The translations under genes and the position numbers were made by a program. From assembly GCA_019113395.1 (NCBI GenBank), contig DXHL01000016.1:1-41942 (forward strand): a DNA stretch of 41,942 nucleotides. Direction: 5' to 3'. Below, in pieces: positions 7,539 to 14,709 of the stretch. Under the pieces are notes generated by a model. The model was not told the DNA's origin. It saw only the letters and a program-made list of their open reading frames with translations, and searched no databases. This stretch comes from Candidatus Rikenella faecigallinarum (GTDB taxonomy: Bacteria; Bacteroidota; Bacteroidia; Bacteroidales; Rikenellaceae). How positions within the stretch are numbered: position 1 is the first letter of the stretch; each line of letters opens with the position of its first letter.

Positions 7539-9326
7539 CTAATCCATCTTCAGCACCGCCAGAAACGCCTCCTGCGGCACCTCTACACGACCCACCTGAC
7601 GCATACGTTTTTTACCTGCCTTCTGTTTTTCCAACAGCTTACGCTTACGGGATATATCACCTCCGTAGCATTTTGCCGTCACGTCCTTGCGGACCGCCTT
7701 GACCGTTTCGCGGGCAATAATCTTGGCACCGATAGCCGCCTGAATCGCAATGTCAAACTGTTGGCGCGGGATAAGCTCCTTGAGTTTTTCGCACATCTTG
7801 CGGCCAAAGTCGTAGGCGTGGTCGAAATAGATAAGTGACGAAAGGGCATCGACCGGCTCGCCGTTCAACAGAATGTCGAGTTTCGAGAGTTTCGACGGTT
7901 TGTAGTCGGTCATGTGGTAATCGAACGAGGCATAACCGCGGGAGACACTCTTCAGTTTGTCGTAGAAGTCGAAGACAATCTCCGCCAGAGGCATATCGAA
8001 ATTGACCTCCACACGGTCCGTGGTGATAAATGTCTGGTTCAGCAGCACGCCGCGCTTGTCAATGCAAAGCTTCATGACCGCCCCCAGGTATTCGGTTTTG
8101 GTAATGACCTGAGCCAGGATATAGGGTTCTTCGATTTTGTGGATGTAGTTGGGTTCAGGGAGCCCCGAGGGGTTATGCACCATAAACTCCTCGCCCTTGG
8201 TGGTCGTAACCTTGTACGAGACGTTCGGCACCGTCGTTATCACATCCATGTTGAACTCACGGTAGAGCCGCTCCTGAATAATCTCCATGTGGAGCAGTCC
8301 CAGAAAGCCGCAGCGGAAACCAAAGCCCAGAGCCAGCGACGACTCCGGCTCATAGGTCAGCGAAGCATCGTTGAGCTGGAGTTTTTCGAGCGAAGCACGC
8401 AGGTCTTCGTACTGGTCGGTTTCGACGGGATAAATCCCGGCAAAGACCATCGGTTTGACATCTTCAAAGCCGGCAATCGCTTCGCTGCACGGGGTGGCAA
8501 CCGAAGTAATCGTATCGCCCACCTTCACATCCACCGAATTTTTAATCCCCGAAATGATATAGCCCACGTCGCCGGCACGGATTTCGTCGCGCGGCGACAT
8601 TTTGAGTTTCAGCACGCCGATTTCGTCGGCATCGTATTCGCTGCCTGCATTGAAAAATTTCACCCGTTCGCCCTTTCGAATCGTACCGTTCATCACACGG
8701 AAATAGGCAATGATGCCGCGGAACGGATTGAACACCGAGTCGAAAATCAGCGCCTGCAATGGAGCCTTTTCGTCGCCCTTGGGCGCCGGTATCCGTTCGA
8801 CAATGGCCCGCAAAATATCCTCAACGCCTTCGCCCGTTTTTCCCGATGCGGCCAGTATTTCCTCGCGCTTGCACCCCAACATATCGACAATCTGGTCCTT
8901 GACCTCTTCAATCATGGCTGCCGCCATGTCGATTTTGTTGAGCACCGGGATAATCTCCAGGTCGTGCCCCAGAGCCAGGTAGAGGTTCGAGATAGTCTGA
9001 GCCTGAATCCCCTGCGTGGCATCCACCACCAGCAACGCCCCTTCGCACGAGGCAATGGCACGCGACACCTCATAGGAAAAGTCCACGTGACCCGGAGTGT
9101 CAATCAGGTTCAGAATGTATTTCTCGCCATCCTGCACATACTCCATCTGTATCGCGTGGCTCTTAATCGTAATCCCTTTCTCTTTTTCGAGGTCCATGTC
9201 GTCGAGCACCTGAGCCTGCAGTTCGCGTTCGCTGACCGTTTTGGTCACCTCCAGCAGGCGGTCGGCAAGGGTCGATTTCCCGTGGTCGATATGAGCAATG
9301 ATACAGAAGTTGCGGATATTTTTCAT
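7539..9326 (-). CDS. lepA: Elongation factor 4 (ribosomal back-translocase)
   Basis: This 595-residue translational GTPase matches LepA in length and order. The G1 motif is [10 protein letters not shown] near residue 12, the switch region follows, and the G3 motif is DTPGHVDF and the G4 motif NKID. After domain II come the LepA-specific regions: [14 protein letters not shown] in the EF-G-like domain and the C-terminal [26 protein letters not shown], a positively charged tRNA-contacting segment. LepA acts on stalled ribosomes. The ATG at 9326 starts [17 protein letters not shown], the standard N-terminus, and has a -7 box 29 bp upstream. It is transcribed away from the DUF2807 gene. Confidence 0.98.
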   Translation of the reverse strand: MKNIRNFCIIAHIDHGKSTLADRLLEVTKTVSERELQAQVLDDMDLEKEKGITIKSHAIQMEYVQDGEKYILNLIDTPGHVDFSYEVSRAIASCEGALLVVDATQGIQAQTISNLYLALGHDLEIIPVLNKIDMAAAMIEEVKDQIVDMLGCKREEILAASGKTGEGVEDILRAIVERIPAPKGDEKAPLQALIFDSVFNPFRGIIAYFRVMNGTIRKGERVKFFNAGSEYDADEIGVLKLKMSPRDEIRAGDVGYIISGIKNSVDVKVGDTITSVATPCSEAIAGFEDVKPMVFAGIYPVETDQYEDLRASLEKLQLNDASLTYEPESSLALGFGFRCGFLGLLHMEIIQERLYREFNMDVITTVPNVSYKVTTTKGEEFMVHNPSGLPEPNYIHKIEEPYILAQVITKTEYLGAVMKLCIDKRGVLLNQTFITTDRVEVNFDMPLAEIVFDFYDKLKSVSRGYASFDYHMTDYKPSKLSKLDILLNGEPVDALSSLIYFDHAYDFGRKMCEKLKELIPRQQFDIAIQAAIGAKIIARETVKAVRKDVTAKCYGGDISRKRKLLEKQKAGKKRMRQVGRVEVPQEAFLAVLKMD

Positions 9327-9355
9327 ACGGTATTCAGACTTTCAGCTAAGGGGTA

Positions 9356-9363
9356 CAAAAGTA
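9356..9363 (-). promoter_or_regulatory. lepA -7 box (TACTTTTG)
   Basis: The reverse complement of 9356-9363 fits TAnnTTTG exactly and lies 29 bp upstream of the lepA ATG. Confidence 0.5.
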
Positions 9364-9399
9364 GCGATTTTTTCGGGAACGACCCCAAGAGCGGGAGAA

Positions 9400-9440
9400 G
9401 TGTCAAAGAATTAGACGTTGGGTGTCTATTTTTTTGACAC
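9400..9440. promoter_or_regulatory. Nested inverted repeat between lepA and the DUF2807 gene
   Basis: GTGTCAAA (9400-9407) pairs with TTTGACAC (9433-9440), and inside it TAGAC (9412-9416) pairs with GTCTA (9424-9428). The structure lies in the divergent intergenic region about 40 bp upstream of the lepA -7 box. It may be an operator or a transcript hairpin. The inner palindrome also occurs at the OMP gene promoter near 30137. Confidence 0.4.
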
Positions 9441-9641
9441 TCTTCCACAAGACAAAAACAATAAGCCACTGACATATAATATATTGCATATTTGGCACGC
9501 ATTTAGCAACGCTTTTCCATACACGGAAACAAATAACCAACACCTTTTAACGATACAACTATGAAAAAGTACACCACCCCTCATTTTTACACCTCGGACA
9601 AAATGCGTAAATTTGAATGTATCCTATCTCTGCGGTCTGCC

Positions 9642-10364
9642 ATGAAAAAATCCCTGTCTACCCTTTGCGCACTTCTCTTGCTGGTTTTACTACCGTCGGC
9701 CCGGGCACAAACCTCACAGTCGGTTCGAACCATCCAGAGCGGCCACCTGTATGGAGTGGATGCCTCAAGCGGCTTTGACGTTACCTTAAAGCAAGGCGGC
9801 TCGAGTCATGCGGAGATTCGCATCGACAGCCGCCTTGAGCCTTACCTCACCGTAGAGGTCCGAAACGGCATCTTGCACCTGGGGTTGCACAACGTACCGC
9901 AGGAGTTGCAACGACAGCTGATGCACAAAACCGTCCGCCAAGCCGACATTACGCTCAATGCCTTGCAACACCTCGACGTACACAGCGGCACGCGCGTGGT
10001 CGGCGAAGGTTCCTTCACCACGGAAGAGTGCACCATAGATGTACACAGCGGAGCCTCGGTGAAAAACATCGATTTGCAGGCAACGACCGTGAAACTGCTC
10101 GTCCGCTCGGGTGCTTCGGCTACGCTTTCCGGCAAAACGCACACCCTGGATGTTTCCACCTCTTCGGGAGCCTCGGCCGACGTCACCAATCTGTCGGCTG
10201 TTCAGGTCAATGCCAAAGCCTCCTCCGGCTCCGGCATCCGCTGCTGGCCTACCGAGAGCCTGAATGCCGAAGCCTCCAGCGGTGCCTCCATCCGTTTCAA
10301 AGGAGGCGTCCTGCACAACTCCCGCCTGCACTCCTCGTCAGGCGGTTCTATCAAAGGATTATAA
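9642..10364 (+). CDS. DUF2807 (head-GIN) envelope protein
   Basis: The 240-residue product starts with a signal peptide (MKKSLSTLCALLLLVLLPSARAQ), so it is exported. The mature part has the DUF2807 pattern: SGHLYGVDASSGFDVTLKQGG, then LEPYLTVEVRNGILHLGL. Repeated beta-strand units rich in Ser, Gly and Ala follow (SGTRVVGEGSF, HSGASVKNIDL, RSGASATLSG, SSGASADVTNL), typical of a right-handed beta-helix. Its role is unknown; names such as putative auto-transporter adhesin are only conventional. The ATG at 9642 is chosen because it starts the signal peptide; the frame is open back to 9561. A GC hairpin follows the stop and the phosphorylase gene starts 45 bp later. Confidence 0.85.
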   Translation: MKKSLSTLCALLLLVLLPSARAQTSQSVRTIQSGHLYGVDASSGFDVTLKQGGSSHAEIRIDSRLEPYLTVEVRNGILHLGLHNVPQELQRQLMHKTVRQADITLNALQHLDVHSGTRVVGEGSFTTEECTIDVHSGASVKNIDLQATTVKLLVRSGASATLSGKTHTLDVSTSSGASADVTNLSAVQVNAKASSGSGIRCWPTESLNAEASSGASIRFKGGVLHNSRLHSSSGGSIKGL

Positions 10365-10371
10365 CCCAACT

Positions 10372-10390
10372 GCGGCTCGAATAGAGCCGC
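10372..10390 (+). terminator. GC hairpin after the DUF2807 gene, no T-tract
   Basis: GCGGCTC (10372-10378) pairs with GAGCCGC (10384-10390) around GAATA, but a C-run follows rather than T. It may be a weak terminator or a processing/stability hairpin before the phosphorylase gene. Confidence 0.3.
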
Positions 10391-10409
10391 CCCCCAAACC
10401 CACTTTGCC

Positions 10410-11294
10410 ATGAACACCATCCCTCCCTCCGAACTAATCATCAACCCCGACGGTTCCGTTTTCCACCTTCATCTTCGTCCCGAAGAACTGGCCGATACGG
10501 TTATCCTGGTCGGGGACCCCGACCGCAGCAGCATGATTGCCGGCTACTTCGACCGCATCGAGTGCAGCGCGGCCAACCGGGAGTTCCGCAGCCATACGGG
10601 AACCATCGGCTCTACACGCCTGACCGTGCTCTCCACCGGCATCGGCTGCGACAACATCGACATCGTCATGAACGAGCTGGATGCCCTGACAAACGTTGAT
10701 TTCACTACTCGCACGGTTCGTCCCCTGCCTGAGCGCCGTTCGCTGCGTATTGTCCGCCTCGGAACCAGCGGTGCGCTGCAGCCGGATATCCCGCTCGGCG
10801 CAATCGTCCTGTCGGCCATCTCGGGCGGCATCGACGGATTGCTCAATTTCTACGCAGGGCGTGACGAGGTATGTGATACGGCGTTGGAATCGGCCTTTGT
10901 CGAACAAACCGGATGGGATGTGAGATGGGCCCGCCCCTATTTTGTTCACAGCGACGCTTCGCTTGTCGAACTATTTACTCCGGAAACGTATCGAGGAGTG
11001 ACCCTTTCGGCTCCCGGCTTTTATGCTCCGCAGGGACGCGTAGTGCGTTTACCGTTGGCTCATCGGGAGTACCTTTCCCGTATCGAACATTTTGCCCACA
11101 ACGGTCTGCGGGTCACCAACTTCGAGATGGAGAGTTCTGCCATTGCCGGCCTCTCGGCCTTGATGGGTCATCGTGCGGTCACGCTGTGTACGATTATCGC
11201 GCAACGCACGGCAGGAGCAAGCGAGGCTGATTATTCGGCATACGTACAGCGGATGGTAGAGTTGGCCTTGGCACGTCTGACGGCCAAAGAGTAG
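10410..11294 (+). CDS. Nucleoside phosphorylase, uridine-phosphorylase-like
   Basis: This 294-residue protein of the PNP/UDP phosphorylase family cleaves nucleosides with phosphate to a base and ribose-1-phosphate. VILVGDPDRSSMIAGYFD gives the phosphate-binding loop, followed by LSTGIGCDNIDIVMNEL and VRLGTSGALQPDIPLG. Near the C-terminus, TNFEMESSAIAGLS is the ribose-binding Met-Glu motif. The length fits the Bacteroidota uridine phosphorylase group; purine specificity cannot be excluded. It starts 45 bp after the DUF2807 gene and may be cotranscribed. No terminator follows; cassette A begins 38 bp after the stop, so readthrough into the cassette is possible. Confidence 0.85.
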   Translation: MNTIPPSELIINPDGSVFHLHLRPEELADTVILVGDPDRSSMIAGYFDRIECSAANREFRSHTGTIGSTRLTVLSTGIGCDNIDIVMNELDALTNVDFTTRTVRPLPERRSLRIVRLGTSGALQPDIPLGAIVLSAISGGIDGLLNFYAGRDEVCDTALESAFVEQTGWDVRWARPYFVHSDASLVELFTPETYRGVTLSAPGFYAPQGRVVRLPLAHREYLSRIEHFAHNGLRVTNFEMESSAIAGLSALMGHRAVTLCTIIAQRTAGASEADYSAYVQRMVELALARLTAKE

Positions 11295-11332
11295 ATGGGT
11301 ACAGGCATTCATGGCGTTGTCTTCGTTTTTGT

Positions 11333-11368
11333 AAGGACGCTTTCCCGGGTGCCGACGGCAGCACGATA
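11333..11368 (+). repeat. Cassette A 5' anchor (36 bp)
   Basis: This 36-bp block encodes KDAFPGADGSTI and recurs, nearly identical, at 29142-29177 and on the minus strand at 38247-38282. The frame is open upstream through the end of the phosphorylase gene, but no start codon is available. In complete proteins of this family I recall a QWGRKDPFPG segment in mid-protein, so the anchor lies inside, not before, the coding sequence. Confidence 0.8.
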
Positions 11369-11449
11369 ACGCAGACAACGGGTGGGGCTAATGCAAAAAC
11401 CATCACGATTTATGGACCCAATGGAAATACTCTTACGGAGGGAAGTGCA

Positions 11450-11968
11450 ATGGGCTTACAATTAGTAAATATTACGACGAGTGGTGTATTGAATGGGAAT
11501 ACCTCGCAGACATATGCAATCAAACATCCGTTAGCTTTCATATCCAATAAAACTTCTCCTTGGGATTGGTATACCAATACAGGAAATAAAAACGACAACC
11601 TATGGATACCCAATACTAAAAGTGTTTTCGACCCATGCCCACAAGGATGGCGGACTCCTTCTAAAGGAACTTGGAGTGATTATTCAATTACGATAGCTCC
11701 CTATTACATTCAAGGAGTAGAGGCGACATCAAGCAATAGAATGATTACTAACGGGCGATTATATCAAAATTTATCCTGGTATCCAGCCCTTGGAGCTCGT
11801 GACAGGCAGTCAGGTCTATTGGTCGTAGTGGGTGCCAACGCCTACTGTTGGTCTTCTTCCGTAAATAATGCTTATGTTTATTTCCAGTATTTTGACTTTC
11901 TTCAAATTATACCTGATTGTCCCCAAGGGCGAGGGCATGGTTTCCCCGTTCGTTGCGTGCAGGAGTAG
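11450..11968 (+). CDS. Silent cassette A: C-terminal domain of a FISUMP/lectin-like surface protein
   Basis: The first ATG gives 172 residues, but the coherent frame starts at the anchor (11333), so this ATG is probably internal. The sequence has the family pattern SPWDWYTN, FDPCPQGWRTPSK, CWSSSVNN and a closing GFPVRCVQE. It has no signal peptide, lipobox or promoter. Between the anchor and the stop the DNA is distinctly richer in A+T than its neighbours. Cassettes B and C share both ends and many interior motifs but differ between them. It is probably not expressed on its own and is best read as a donor segment for a full-length gene elsewhere. A decayed duplicate remains the alternative. 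Confidence 0.65.
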   Translation: MGLQLVNITTSGVLNGNTSQTYAIKHPLAFISNKTSPWDWYTNTGNKNDNLWIPNTKSVFDPCPQGWRTPSKGTWSDYSITIAPYYIQGVEATSSNRMITNGRLYQNLSWYPALGARDRQSGLLVVVGANAYCWSSSVNNAYVYFQYFDFLQIIPDCPQGRGHGFPVRCVQE

Positions 11969-12129
11969 GGTGGGGGGGAATCGAAGGAGCGGGATAAGGG
12001 GAAGTAATCTGCAGGGGTATCCGTGTAGGGGAAGAGGGGGAAGGGGCAGGGAGCAGCTCAGCCTCTCCCGGAGGGAAGAGAGCGCAAAGAGACGATAAAC
12101 CCCAAGCGAGGAAACCCAGACATGGGAAG
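11951..12129 (+). repeat. Cassette A 3' element, purine-rich with G-tracts
   Basis: The element starts in the last codons (RCVQE) and runs past the stop to about 12129. It matches 29742-29925 and, inverted, 37496-37679 at roughly nine positions in ten by eye. It contains G-tracts at 12028-12031, 12036-12040, 12043-12046 and 12049-12051, which fit a canonical four-tract G-quadruplex. It is the most conserved part of the cassettes although it is non-coding. Confidence 0.8.
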
Positions 12130-12669
12130 GGAGAGCCTATCCGCAAACCCGGGAATCCTAACAATTTACCAATACGGTCATTGCCGTTTCTCAATACCCG
12201 CAGCCAGCGGAGGGCGAGCAAAAGCCTATGGCAAATGCTCAGCCCTTCGCCGGGGGTGGATGCGGGCTGACGGTTTCTCACGAAACCGAAGCTTCTCGGA
12301 CAATCATTCCCGCCTCTTTCTGTCAGCGCCAACCCCCGAGCCTACCTGTGTCTACCCCATACTTCGAAGGCTGCGACCCGAGGTACTGCGGGCTGATGGA
12401 TTCTCGCGAAACCGCTTTTCAGGCACAGGTCGATGCGAGAGCTACTCAGGTTGCCTCGGCACCCGTCGGTCCGAAGCCACCCCAGGCGGAAGACTGATAA
12501 TAGCCCCAGCTATTTTCGCTCTCCGCTGGCTTCGGCCCGAGAACGATTTTCGGGTCTGCTCGGCTGAGGCAGTCCGACTGCGCAAACTCCCTTTGTCAGC
12601 CCGGAACCGCAACGACTTCTGACAAAACCACTGGGAGAGCGACGTATCCCGAAGAGCAATGCCCACACA
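12130..12669. repeat. Spacer A: mosaic of short dispersed repeats, no gene
   Basis: About 540 bp between the cassette A 3' element and the dnaN promoter. A 166-codon frame crosses it but resembles no protein and is made of repeats. Three repeat types recur elsewhere in the window. Type 2 at 12194-12288 matches 37371-37472 inverted; it has CCCTTCGCCGGGGG and a hairpin-like GGTTTC...GAAACC. Type 3 at 12347-12394 matches 37162-37208. Type 4 at 12580-12608, with GTCAGCCCGGAACC, matches 29953-29980 and 37261-37273. They look like REP-type intergenic elements. Confidence 0.6.
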
Positions 12670-12699
12670 TTGGCAATATCGTAAAAAACACTATCTTTG
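12670..12699 (+). promoter_or_regulatory. dnaN promoter
   Basis: TTGG at 12670-12673 is followed by TATCTTTG at 12692-12699 with 19 bp between, a strong Bacteroidota promoter. The dnaN ATG is 48 bp downstream of the -7 box. Confidence 0.65.
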
Positions 12700-12747
12700 C
12701 TCGGTAATGCGACAAACCAACGGAACACGCTAAAAACACTTCATTCC

Positions 12748-13881
12748 ATGAAATTTATCATATCCAGCACCCTGCTTGCCAACAACCTGCAATCCATCGG
12801 GAAAGTCATCAGCAACAAAAACACCCTGCCGATTTTGGACTATTTTCTGTTTGACCTTTCGGGGAATCAACTGAAGATTACCGCCTCGGACCTGGAGACG
12901 ACCCTGATTTCGACCCTCGAAGTAGACAACCAGGCAGGGGATGGCGTAGTGGCCATCCCGGCACGACGGATTACCGACTCCATCAAAGAGTTCTCGGAAC
13001 AACCGCTGACCATTTCAGTCGACAAAGAGAGTTGGGAAGTAACTATCAGCTGGAAGACCGGGAAACTGAGCATTCCGGGTATAACCGGTCTGGGGTATCC
13101 CGAACTGCCCGCCGTCGACGAAACTTCCGCTACGATATTCTATATCCCCTCGCCGGCTTTGGGCGACGGGATTAACCAAACCCTTTTTGCCACGGCTGAC
13201 GATGAACTGCGGCCTGTGATGAACGGGATTAACATCGCACTCTCGCCCAAAGAAGTGACCTTTGTGGCAACGGACGCACACCGACTGGCCCTCTTCAAAA
13301 ACGCCAATGTCACCTCGGACAAGGAGGCCTCGTTCATTCTGCCCAAGAAAACGGCAAACCTGCTCAAAAACCTTCTTTCGCGCGACAGCGAAGACATGGT
13401 GACCGTCACCTTCGACAATAAGAACGCCATCTTCGCCCTGCCCAAACACAAAATCGTATGTCGGCTCATCGAAGGGAGCTACCCGAACTACAATGCCGTG
13501 ATTCCGACCAACAACCCCAATAAGGTATTGGTAGACCGTATCGAATTGCTGAACTCGATTAAGCGCGTATCGGTATGTTCCAACCAGGCCAACCAGTTGA
13601 TTAAACTCGACCTGACGGCCGGAAACATCAACCTTTCGGCTCAGGATATCGACTACGCCGCTTCGGCCGAAGACAACATCAGTTGCAACTACGACGGAAC
13701 CCCGATTGAAATCGGGTTCCGCTCCTCGTTCCTGCTCGACCTGCTGGGGAACATCCACTCGCCCGAAGTGTCGATTGAGCTGGCTGACCCGAGCCGCCCC
13801 GGACTCTTCTTCCCGTCTGAAGAGGAGACCGAAGGCGAATCGATATTGATGCTGCTGATGCCGATGATGATTAACGCCTAA
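12748..13881 (+). CDS. dnaN: DNA polymerase III sliding clamp (beta subunit)
   Basis: The 377-residue product is the ring-forming processivity clamp of the replicative polymerase. It opens with MKFIISSTLLANNLQSIGKVISNKNTLPILDYF, the usual first domain start. FVATDAHRLALFK lies in the second domain and CRLIEGSYPNYNAVIP in the interdomain region. The protein ends in the expected LMPMMIN segment, near the hydrophobic pocket that binds clamp-interacting peptides. The ATG at 12748 is supported by this N-terminus. It is not beside dnaA here; the exonuclease gene follows 38 bp later, a pairing that makes sense for replication and proofreading. Confidence 0.97.
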   Translation: MKFIISSTLLANNLQSIGKVISNKNTLPILDYFLFDLSGNQLKITASDLETTLISTLEVDNQAGDGVVAIPARRITDSIKEFSEQPLTISVDKESWEVTISWKTGKLSIPGITGLGYPELPAVDETSATIFYIPSPALGDGINQTLFATADDELRPVMNGINIALSPKEVTFVATDAHRLALFKNANVTSDKEASFILPKKTANLLKNLLSRDSEDMVTVTFDNKNAIFALPKHKIVCRLIEGSYPNYNAVIPTNNPNKVLVDRIELLNSIKRVSVCSNQANQLIKLDLTAGNINLSAQDIDYAASAEDNISCNYDGTPIEIGFRSSFLLDLLGNIHSPEVSIELADPSRPGLFFPSEEETEGESILMLLMPMMINA

Positions 13882-13919
13882 AGGCTCTTTTTCACGCTCC
13901 GTACACGCGCACTGCAGAC

Positions 13920-14702
13920 ATGGAACTCAAGCTCAAGCGACCGATTATCTTTTTCGACATCGAATCGACCGGCGTAGACCCTGCTACGGACCATATCGTG
14001 GAGATTTCCCTCATCAAGGTCCACCCCAATGGTGACGAAGAGGTGAAGACCCGTCGTCTCAATCCGGGTGTACACATTCCAGAGGCAGCTACGGCCATCC
14101 ACGGTATTACCGATGAGGATGTGAAAGATTGCCCCACTTTTCCGCAAATCGCCAAGTCACTGGCCGCATTTCTCAAGGGAGCCGACCTGGCCGGATACAA
14201 CTCCAACAAATTCGACATTCCGATATTGGTCGAAGAGTTTATGCGTGCCGGGGTAGAGATTGACCTCAGCGACAAGCACTTTGTCGATGTGCAAAACATC
14301 TTCCACAAGATGGAACAGCGGACCTTGGCTGCTGCCTACAAATTCTACTGCGGTGCCGAAATCGAAAACGCACACTCGGCAGAGGCGGACATTCGGGCTA
14401 CGTATGACGTGCTGAAAGCACAACTCGACCGCTATCCGGAAGACCTGCAAAACGACGTGGCTTTTCTGGCCGACTTCTCGCGCATGAATCGCAATGTCGA
14501 TTTCGCAGGTCGCATCGTATTGAACGACAAAGATATTCCGGTCTTCAATTTTGGAAAACACAAGGGACGTTCGGTAGCCGAAGTCTTTGCCGCCGAACCG
14601 ACCTACTACAGTTGGATGATGAACGGCGATTTCCCGCTCAACACCAAACAGGTCATCACCCGCCTGCGACTCGAAAACGGACAGGCGACCACGCAAAAAT
14701 AG
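13920..14702 (+). CDS. DnaQ-like 3'-5' exonuclease (DEDDh family)
   Basis: This 260-residue protein has the exonuclease motifs of polymerase III epsilon: FFDIEST (ExoI) near residue 13, GYNSNKFDIPIL (ExoII) and HSAEADIRATYDV (ExoIII with the catalytic histidine). After about residue 200 a second small domain follows, with FNFGKHKGRSVAEVFAAEPTYYSWMMNGDFP. This resembles the short C-terminal domain (DUF3820-like) seen on Bacteroidota DnaQ proteins. It probably proofreads or processes DNA ends. It follows dnaN by 38 bp and precedes the LysM gene by 7 bp, so the three likely share one transcript. Confidence 0.9.
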   Translation: MELKLKRPIIFFDIESTGVDPATDHIVEISLIKVHPNGDEEVKTRRLNPGVHIPEAATAIHGITDEDVKDCPTFPQIAKSLAAFLKGADLAGYNSNKFDIPILVEEFMRAGVEIDLSDKHFVDVQNIFHKMEQRTLAAAYKFYCGAEIENAHSAEADIRATYDVLKAQLDRYPEDLQNDVAFLADFSRMNRNVDFAGRIVLNDKDIPVFNFGKHKGRSVAEVFAAEPTYYSWMMNGDFPLNTKQVITRLRLENGQATTQK

Positions 14703-14709
14703 CGCTATC

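Noticed and set aside
7914-9437. A 507-codon plus-strand frame opposite lepA
   Set aside because: It is antisense to a fully recognisable LepA and has no family similarity; long shadow frames are expected in GC-rich coding DNA.
12122-12622. A 166-codon plus-strand frame in spacer A
   Set aside because: It is built from dispersed repeats, carries no recognisable domain, and its repeats occur elsewhere in other frames and orientations.
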